Source: Candidatus Methylomirabilota bacterium (GTDB lineage: Bacteria > Methylomirabilota > Methylomirabilia > Methylomirabilales > 2-02-FULL-66-22). Taken from it: a stretch of 18,234 nucleotides of DNA. The notes beneath the pieces were generated by a model, which worked only from the letters and a program-made list of their open reading frames with translations, had not been told where the DNA came from and did not search any database. The position numbers and the translations under genes were made by a program. Shown one piece after another: positions 13,429 through 18,234 of the stretch. Numbering within the stretch: the stretch's first letter is position 1; every line of letters begins with the position of its first letter. The DNA lies in the NCBI GenBank assembly GCA_016209725.1, contig JACQVO010000180.1, forward strand, positions 1 through 18,234. Direction: 5' to 3'.

Positions 13429-13744
13429 CGATCCCGCCAGGCATCGTCCCGCAGGGAGCGATGTCCATGCGACGAAGGGGCACAGCAGGGCCCGGCGGGC
13501 CCCAAGCTGGAGGCCCGGATCCCGGTTGCGACCTCTCGCCTCCAATCCAACCAGGGGTCCACGTTCGAGGACCCCCGACAGAGTCCATCCCGCACCTGCC
13601 CCCACCTGCTTGGCCGCCCGACCGGGCAGTCTGCATGCCCCCGTATTCCACGCGTGAGAAACGCCCGTGCAGCAGGCGAGGAACTGGGAAGGAGCCTGGA
13701 GAACGGGAAAACCGGTGGGCGGCTTCGGCCTCTTTCTTGGTGCC
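13429..13744. other. Intergenic region between convergent genes, hairpins only
   Basis: This 316-bp gap separates the 3' ends of the Pal-like gene and the class A PBP gene. It contains two hairpins that could end either transcript: GGGCCC/GGGCCC (13488-13493 and 13497-13502) and GGGGTCC/GGACCCC with an 8-nt loop (13554-13560 and 13569-13575). Neither has a T tract. No frame gives a convincing protein. Confidence 0.4.
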
Positions 13745-15856
13745 CTACCGGAACAAACCCAGAAACCATTCGAAGAACAGAAACCCTGTCGCAATCTTGG
13801 CTGCCGACGCCTCGCCGCATCCGCCATGCGGCTCGGTCCCCGCCAGGAAGGCCTCCTGGATGACCTGCCCCTGGCGGCAAAGGATGGGGGCAGGCTGTCC
13901 CGTGTCACGGTTCACGGCAACCAATACGACGCCGGGCGGCGGCGTAAACGGCCGGGGCGGTGTCCGGCGCACAGCCGCCCGCATCACCGCCGCCCAGACC
14001 GGGAGCGCCGCCTGCGCCCCTGTAAGCCCGATCGGACTGCCATCATCCATACCGAGCCACACGCCCACCACAAGGTCCGGAGTGTACCCGACGAACCAGG
14101 CGTCCCGCAGGCCGTCCGTCGAGCCGGTCTTCCCCGCGGTGATGTCGCTGAGGCCCCACCGGGTGCTGGCCCGGCCGGTCCCCTGTTGCATCACACCGCG
14201 AAGCAGATGGGTGACCAGGAAGGCGGACTCGGCCGACGCCACGCGCACGGGCGCAGGGACCGGGGCAACCAGGGAGGCTCCCCCGGGAGGGAAATCACCG
14301 GCGAGTGTCGTCGGCGTCGCCCGAACCCCCTGGTTGGCAAGCGTGGCGAAGGCACCGGCCATCTCCAACAGGGTCACTTCCGACGTCCCCAGCGCCAGAG
14401 ACGGGACGGGAGCCAGGAGACTCTCGATCCCGAGGGACCGCGCCACCTGAACCACCCGGTTCAGCCCGACGTTCCCGGCGACCCTGACAGCCGGGGCGTT
14501 CAGCGATTCCTCGAGCGCCCGACGGACGGTGACGGGTCCGCGGAACCTACGGTCCATGTTGTGAGGCGACCAGTTTCCGCTCTCATCCTTTACCGTCATG
14601 GGCTCATCGGGGACCAGGGAGGCGGGCGTGAGTCCTGGCCATCTGCCCATTCGTTCGGCTTCGAAGGCCGCCAGGTAGACGATGGGCTTGAACAACGAAC
14701 CGGGCTGGCGCGCCGCCCGCGTGGCGCGGTTGAACGGGCTGTCGAGATACCGTCTCCCTCCAATCAGGGCGCGGATCCGCCCGGAGGCCGGCTCGATGGC
14801 AACCAGCGCTGCCTGGAGCTTCCCCCGTCCCAGGCCAGGGTGCCGTCGCTCCAGCCGATCGATCCCATCCCGGATGGCGGCCTCGGCGACGCGTTGGAGG
14901 ATCGGATCCAGCGTCGTGGCGATCCGAGCCTCACCGGAGTGGGGGAGCGCAACTCGCCGGGCGATCTCTTCCCGGGCGAGGTTGACGAAGTAGGGCGCCC
15001 TGAGAGTGGAGCTGACAGCCGGACGGGGGAGCGGCCGGACCACGGCGTCGTGGAAGGCCGTCCTGCCGATCACTCCCTGGCGGAACATCGCCCGGAGGAC
15101 GCCGTCCCGGGCGGTCAACGCCCGGACACGATCGCCGGAAAACGTTCTGCCGGGGGCACTGATTGCTGCGGCGAGCAATGCGGCCTCGTCGAGTCGGACG
15201 TGGGCGAGGTCCTTCCCCAGAAAATGGCGTGCCGCGGCCCCCAGTCCATGGACGGCGACGTCCCCGTCGTGCCCCAGGTAGATGGCATTCAGATACGCTT
15301 CAAGGATGCGCTCCTTGGGGTTCCGAAGCTCGATCATCAAAGCAATGCCGGATTCGCGAAGCTTCCTCCCCCAGGTCCGCTCGGTGCTGAGAAAGAGGGT
15401 CCTGGCAAGCTGCTGGGTGATCGTGCTCCCGCCCTGGCGTATCCGCCCATGGCGCACGTTGCTGGTGGCGGCGCGCAGGACGGCCAGGAGGTCGATCCCC
15501 AGATGCTGGAAGAAACGCCGGTCCTCGGCAGCCAGGACCGCATCCACGACGGGCCCTGGAATCTCGGCCAAGGGCAGCCAGATCTGCGAGCGGCGGGAGG
15601 TGCCCAGGAAGGTTGCAATCTCCCGGCTGTCGCTGTAGAGCCGGACCGTGGGTGCCGCGTTGACGCCTGCATCGGGAAGAGGGTACCCCCCGCTGATCCA
15701 GGCCCAAGCGGCCGCCAGGGCGGCGGCCAGCACAAGCGCCGATACGACGCCCCGCTTGCGAAGTGCCACTCTCAGTCCGGCGGCCGTCCCGGCTGAGGCA
15801 ACCCCAGACGAGGATGCCAAGCCCGACAGGATATGACCATCGGAATCAGGAACCAT
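13745..15856 (-). CDS. Class A penicillin-binding protein (bifunctional transglycosylase/transpeptidase)
   Basis: The 703-residue protein polymerises and cross-links peptidoglycan at the outer face of the inner membrane. A cytoplasmic tail (1-34) leads to one membrane helix (about 36-55). The GT51 glycosyltransferase domain (about 75-250) shows AAEDRRFFQHLGID (catalytic Glu111), RQGGSTITQQLAR (140-152) and KLRESGIALMIE (second catalytic Glu168). The transpeptidase domain (about 315-620) has SLFK (nucleophile Ser387, Lys390), SLN (451-453) and KTG (576-578). The C-terminus carries a short Cys-containing extension and a hydrophobic last stretch (FLFFEWFLGLF). The length is close to PBP1b; no UB2H or C-terminal PBP1C domain is evident. 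The start at ATG 15856 has only a weak AAGAGA Shine-Dalgarno. It lies between the two TIGR04073/Pal-like loci and is convergent with the first. Confidence 0.95.
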   Translation of the reverse strand: MVPDSDGHILSGLASSSGVASAGTAAGLRVALRKRGVVSALVLAAALAAAWAWISGGYPLPDAGVNAAPTVRLYSDSREIATFLGTSRRSQIWLPLAEIPGPVVDAVLAAEDRRFFQHLGIDLLAVLRAATSNVRHGRIRQGGSTITQQLARTLFLSTERTWGRKLRESGIALMIELRNPKERILEAYLNAIYLGHDGDVAVHGLGAAARHFLGKDLAHVRLDEAALLAAAISAPGRTFSGDRVRALTARDGVLRAMFRQGVIGRTAFHDAVVRPLPRPAVSSTLRAPYFVNLAREEIARRVALPHSGEARIATTLDPILQRVAEAAIRDGIDRLERRHPGLGRGKLQAALVAIEPASGRIRALIGGRRYLDSPFNRATRAARQPGSLFKPIVYLAAFEAERMGRWPGLTPASLVPDEPMTVKDESGNWSPHNMDRRFRGPVTVRRALEESLNAPAVRVAGNVGLNRVVQVARSLGIESLLAPVPSLALGTSEVTLLEMAGAFATLANQGVRATPTTLAGDFPPGGASLVAPVPAPVRVASAESAFLVTHLLRGVMQQGTGRASTRWGLSDITAGKTGSTDGLRDAWFVGYTPDLVVGVWLGMDDGSPIGLTGAQAALPVWAAVMRAAVRRTPPRPFTPPPGVVLVAVNRDTGQPAPILCRQGQVIQEAFLAGTEPHGGCGEASAAKIATGFLFFEWFLGLFR

Positions 15857-15936
15857 GGGCGATCTCTTGGCCCACTCTATCCCGGATGGGACCCAGAGGG
15901 ATGGAGGTCATGCAGATCGTTCGGCGCCGCGAACGG

Positions 15937-15960
15937 CTTCGACAGGCTCGGCCCGAACGG
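15937..15960. repeat. Dispersed-repeat-like intergenic motif
   Basis: CTTCGACAGGCTCGGCCCG followed by AACGG resembles a motif often repeated between genes in environmental genomes (recalled, not searched). It is preceded by a small hairpin GTTCG/CGAAC at 15919-15934. It lies about 80 bp upstream of the PBP start on the opposite reading direction. Confidence 0.4.
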
Positions 15961-15992
15961 TCTCCCTGGAAAGCCATTCTTGAGTCAGTACA

Positions 15993-16316
15993 CTAGAAGA
16001 AGTATCTATCACCCGAGGGGTCCGTGCCCGGAACCTCGCCGACCCCGGAGTGGCCGCCGGGTTGAGGTCCTGGCTGTCCCTCGTCTTCGGATCCCGCGTC
16101 GGTGGCAACGATCTCCACGACCACCCGGTCCTCCATCAGGAGGGGCGGTCTGATGTGCACCCAGGGAAGGCCCATGGCGATAGCGCGTCGGACGCCCATC
16201 TCGATCGCCTCCAAGAGGGCCGTCCTGACGGAGCGATCGGAGTGATGATTCGACGACTGCCTTGGCAAGGTGAATGGATCCCCGGCGCGGCTGGACCGCT
16301 CTCGGACGCTGTCCAT
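15993..16316 (-). CDS. Hypothetical protein, about 107 residues
   Basis: The frame is open on the minus strand and the segment RTALLEAIEMGVRRAIAMGL followed by PWVHIRPPLLMEDRVVVEIVATDAG reads like a folded protein: an amphipathic helix, then beta strands. Codons there show the G/C-biased third positions of the neighbouring genes. The tail (after about residue 75) is Gly/Pro/Asp-rich. ATG 16316 is a tentative start with only a weak GGGG upstream; the true start could be further out, since the frame stays open to 16589, or internal. It ends 136 bp upstream of the PBP start, same strand. I do not recognise the family. It could be an intact small gene or a remnant. Confidence 0.4.
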   Translation of the reverse strand: MDSVRERSSRAGDPFTLPRQSSNHHSDRSVRTALLEAIEMGVRRAIAMGLPWVHIRPPLLMEDRVVVEIVATDAGSEDEGQPGPQPGGHSGVGEVPGTDPSGDRYFF

Positions 16317-16662
16317 CCGAACCCCGTATCCGGACGAGCCATTCCGGAACTGGGTGGGAGGATTGAGACGGCGGCCCGAGCCGCACCGGAGACGGGAGCG
16401 GAGGGCGACACCCTCCGAACCATGACACCAAAGAGACCTTGAACCGCCATGACGCCAAGACCGCCAAGAATACGAGATTCCGATCCCCGAACCCAAGAAC
16501 ATGACTCCTGGTTTCAGGGGCCTTAAGCAGTTTCGTTTGTGCCCCAAAGATAGGCCACTTTCATTGGCGTTCCGGGTACCCAGCGGCACCGCTGGGTGTC
16601 CTTGGCGGTTGAGAATTTCGGATCGGGGCGATCTTCTCGATGCCGAGATCGATCAAGGGCCA
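16317..16662. other. Repeat-rich intergenic region
   Basis: No convincing gene. Around 16442-16468 there is a short periodic run built on CGCCAAGA/CCGCCA, and an inverted partner (CCTTGGCGGTT) at 16600-16610. A palindrome (16578-16597, listed separately) lies between them. These look like dispersed intergenic repeats that have accumulated between the hypothetical gene and the small membrane protein gene. Confidence 0.4.
16578..16597. repeat. REP-like palindrome, copy 1
   Basis: ACCCAGCG (16578-16585), a 4-nt loop GCAC and CGCTGGGT (16590-16597) form a perfect 8-bp hairpin. The same arms occur with a different loop at 17853-17872, so this is a repeated element. The two copies flank the small membrane protein and fusion genes. 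Confidence 0.65.
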
Positions 16663-16821
16663 TCACGAGCCTTCCGCCCGACCGTCCAGGACCAGACTGG
16701 ACCCCATGAGCAACAGCAGGACGCCGAGCCCGGCGCCGGGGCGCGACCGATCCAGCCAAGGCGTGTCACAGATCAGACCCGAACCCAGGAGCAGCAGGAG
16801 CACCCCCAACGGACCACCCAT
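16663..16821 (-). CDS. Small two-helix membrane protein (52 aa)
   Basis: The product is almost entirely two hydrophobic helices joined by a short polar loop: GGPLGVLLLLLGSGLI, then CDTPWLDRSRPG, then AGLGVLLLLMGSSLVLDG, and a charged end. The halves share the pattern G-x-LGVLLLL(L/M)GS, suggesting an internal duplication. ATG 16821 is preceded by GGGAGGT at good spacing; an upstream in-frame ATG (16860) lacks this. The gene begins 65 bp after the stop of the TIGR04073-OmpA fusion gene on the same strand, so the two are probably co-transcribed. I do not recognise a family; small membrane partners of envelope proteins are a reasonable guess. Confidence 0.55.
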   Translation of the reverse strand: MGGPLGVLLLLLGSGLICDTPWLDRSRPGAGLGVLLLLMGSSLVLDGRAEGS

Positions 16822-16886
16822 CTGGACCTCCCGACCGTCTCTCACCTCCGCCGAACCCAATGGCTGCCGGAGGGGCGACGGGCGGT

Positions 16887-17774
16887 TCAGGGTTCCTCAC
16901 CCATGAGGGTCGGTCCCTGCGCCTGGAGGGCCATAGTGACCACGAGGTGGGCTCGGCGATTCCACCGCCGCCAGGACTCCTCGCTCCCAAAGACGAAAGG
17001 TCGCTCGTTGCCGTAACTCACGATGCTGATCCGCTCGGTGGCGACCCCCGAAGCCACGAGGAAATCCCGAACTGCCCGGGCACGCCGGTATCCGAGGACC
17101 TGGTTGTATTCGGACTTCCCACTCTCGTCGCAATGTCCCTCGATGGTCACCTCGACGTGGGGATTCATCCGGAGCCATTTGGCGTTGGTCAAGAGGACCT
17201 CGCGTGCGTCGCCCCGGAGCGACGCCGAATCAGAGTCGAAGAAGATGTCCCTCAGCGGCGTCTCCTGCGCGGGTCCGATCATGATGGGCGGTGGCACGGG
17301 AACACGATCGGCGCCCTCCCCGGACACATCCTCGGCCTGCGGGACGTGGTTCTGCGCCGGTCCGTTGTCGGCAACGACTCCCCTCGAGGGGCCGCCCGAC
17401 CCCGTCGTTTCCCCCACCGATGCGCGCGGCGGACTTTCATCCTCAAAAACGGTGGGCGGCTGCATCACCGGCTCGAACCGCTCGGGAACGGGAATCCAGA
17501 ACGTGGCGATCTCGAAGGCGCCGGCCAGGGTCCGGGCCACGCCCAGCCCAATACCTTTGAAGAAACCCCCGAATCCACCCAGGACTCCGTTCTCCTTGCC
17601 CCCGATGACGGACTGCCTGGGAATCTCCACCCAGCCCGTCGCAGCGTTCACCACGCCGCGGCCGAGTTTCGTGCCTGCGTCGGTGGCGTACTGGCCCGCC
17701 TCAATCGCGAAAACTGGTGTCGCAACCAGCAAGCTCATGAGAAGGATGAGGGGCGCAACAGATTTGCGATACAT
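16887..17774 (-). CDS. TIGR04073-family domain fused to an OmpA/Pal domain
   Basis: The 295-residue protein joins two domains that are separate genes at 12286-13428. Residues 1-23 form a Sec signal peptide (ending VFA). Residues 24-112 are a TIGR04073 domain (AGQYA, TKLGRGVVNAATGW, GVLGGFGGFFKGIG, ARTLAGAFEIATFW, PVPERFEPVMQP). A Gly/Pro-rich linker (113-170) leads to an OmpA/Pal domain (about 173-284) with LRDIFFDSD, TIEGHCDESGKSEYN, LGYRRA and NRRAHLVV. The Asp and Arg of the diaminopimelate-binding site are conserved, so peptidoglycan binding is expected; the TIGR04073 part would sit at the periplasmic N-terminus, perhaps against the outer membrane. There is no lipobox. GGAGGAGGG precedes ATG 17774. 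Upstream is a long structured leader (17809-17910) and, on the same strand, a glycine-zipper gene; downstream is a small membrane protein. This domain union is the best functional clue in the window. Confidence 0.88.
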   Translation of the reverse strand: MYRKSVAPLILLMSLLVATPVFAIEAGQYATDAGTKLGRGVVNAATGWVEIPRQSVIGGKENGVLGGFGGFFKGIGLGVARTLAGAFEIATFWIPVPERFEPVMQPPTVFEDESPPRASVGETTGSGGPSRGVVADNGPAQNHVPQAEDVSGEGADRVPVPPPIMIGPAQETPLRDIFFDSDSASLRGDAREVLLTNAKWLRMNPHVEVTIEGHCDESGKSEYNQVLGYRRARAVRDFLVASGVATERISIVSYGNERPFVFGSEESWRRWNRRAHLVVTMALQAQGPTLMGEEP

Positions 17775-17808
17775 CGGATCCCTCCTCCACAGGTGAGGTC
17801 GAGAAAGT

Positions 17809-17910
17809 GCCCCCGCAACCGCCTCGAGGCGCTGTCAGGCGGTGCGGGGGCGACCCAGCGGAGTCGCTGGGTGCCCAGCCCCGGTCGTTGTGGGCACCCA
17901 GCTCGCTGGG
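17809..17910 (-). promoter_or_regulatory. Cluster of overlapping hairpins upstream of the fusion gene
   Basis: Four stems can form. Stem 1 (17809-17851) pairs GCCCCCGC-A-ACCGCC with GGCGGTGCGGGGGC, 14 bp with a bulged A. Stem 2 (17853-17872) is ACCCAGCG/CGCTGGGT. Stem 3 pairs GCTGGGTGCCCA (17866-17877) with TGGGCACCCAGC (17891-17902), 12 bp. Stem 4 pairs CCCAG (17897-17901) with CTGGG (17906-17910). Stems 2 and 3 share 17866-17872, and stems 3 and 4 share 17897-17901, so neither pair can form at once. It may be a leader switch, the end signal of the upstream gene, or simply a REP-like repeat cluster. Confidence 0.5.
17853..17872. repeat. REP-like palindrome, copy 2
   Basis: ACCCAGCG, loop GAGT, CGCTGGGT: the same 8-bp arms as at 16578-16597 with a different loop. 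Flanks differ between copies apart from a following TG(T/C)CC. Confidence 0.65.
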
Positions 17911-17955
17911 ACGGGCAGTCAGGATTGCGCGGCAGCGATGCTGGCGCGGACCATC

Positions 17956-18234
17956 TCACTTTTTCCCTTCGTTGAGACCATAGAGGGCGCCGGCCGTCGC
18001 CCCCACGATCCCGCCGATGGCCGCCCCCTTGCCGGCGCCCTTGCCGCCGCCGGCGATCGCGCCGCCTGCGGCTCCCACGCCGGCGCCGATGGCGCCCCCG
18101 ATCAGCGCCTTCTGGAGCACGTCACCCGTCGTCGAGTCAGGCGCCACGGGTCGCGAAGACTGGGTGCCCGTGGGCGCAGCAGCCCGTCGTACCGGCTCAT
18201 TGGCGACAGCAGTAGGCTTTGGGGTCTCCTTGCC
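17956..18234 (-). CDS. Glycine-zipper protein, 5' end beyond the window
   Basis: The frame is open to the right edge, so the N-terminus is missing; 92 residues are visible. The first 40 or so are Pro/Ala/Thr-rich and probably a flexible linker. The rest is a dense glycine zipper (ALIGGAIGAGVGAAGGAIAG, then GGGKGAGKGAAIGGIVGATAGALYG) ending LNEGKK. Such segments form tightly packed membrane helices or pores and occur in outer-membrane lipoproteins of the 17-kDa antigen/YMGG type. A signal peptide or lipobox would be upstream of the visible part. It is on the same strand as the TIGR04073-OmpA gene and 181 bp upstream of it. An internal GTG at 18147 is not needed as a start because the frame continues. 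Confidence 0.7.
   Translation of the reverse strand, partial: GKETPKPTAVANEPVRRAAAPTGTQSSRPVAPDSTTGDVLQKALIGGAIGAGVGAAGGAIAGGGKGAGKGAAIGGIVGATAGALYGLNEGKK

Noticed and set aside
13667..15796. 709-codon plus-strand frame opposite the class A PBP gene
   Set aside because: It lacks a ribosome binding site and any domain, while the minus strand has all GT51 and transpeptidase motifs.

Overview
The window is GC-rich, with strongly G/C-biased third codon positions and many spurious antisense open frames. It has short operons, canonical Shine-Dalgarno and sigma70-type signals, lipoprotein and Sec signal peptides, a Pal-type OmpA domain and a class A penicillin-binding protein, so the host is a diderm bacterium. 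The gene set (TIGR04073-family protein, Pal-like proteins, DUF4412-like secreted protein, M20 and M1 peptidases, lone molybdo-flavoenzyme FAD subunit) would suit a Methylomirabilota/Rokubacteria-like or deltaproteobacterial lineage. That placement is inference; there is no rRNA or marker gene here.

Layout. 1-2770: a 5'-truncated TldD/PmbA metalloprotease remnant, then a cold-shock protein gene with a clear promoter, a structured leader and a TTG start, a bidirectional terminator, and a convergent tatA-like gene whose product ends in a zinc ribbon. Next comes a debris zone with a frameshifted IS110-type transposase tail and a 298-bp MITE-like element with perfect 20-bp terminal inverted repeats. 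2787-7554: metabolic and secreted functions on the minus strand (M20 deacylase/peptidase, pteridine-reductase-like SDR, DUF4412-like protein, xanthine dehydrogenase-type FAD subunit), then a plus-strand lipoprotein Cu/Zn superoxide dismutase. 7810-10410: a complete M1 aminopeptidase. 10522-18234: an envelope-oriented region with a LapA-like membrane protein, two glycine-zipper proteins, a bifunctional penicillin-binding protein, a 52-aa two-helix membrane protein, and two versions of a TIGR04073/OmpA-Pal module.

The most interesting signal is that last module. On the plus strand a secreted TIGR04073-family protein (12286-12678) is followed by a separate Pal-like OmpA protein (12838-13428). 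About 3.5 kb away on the minus strand the same two domains form one polypeptide (16887-17774). By hand alignment the TIGR04073 parts are about 80% identical and the OmpA parts about 50%. The split Pal-like protein has Tyr where a lipobox Cys would be expected, and the split junction carries a partial out-of-frame duplication and a strong hairpin. This fusion/fission pair predicts that TIGR04073 and Pal-like domains work together at the outer membrane-peptidoglycan interface. The class A PBP between the two loci fits that setting.

No tRNA, rRNA, CRISPR array, intact transposase or replication origin was seen.
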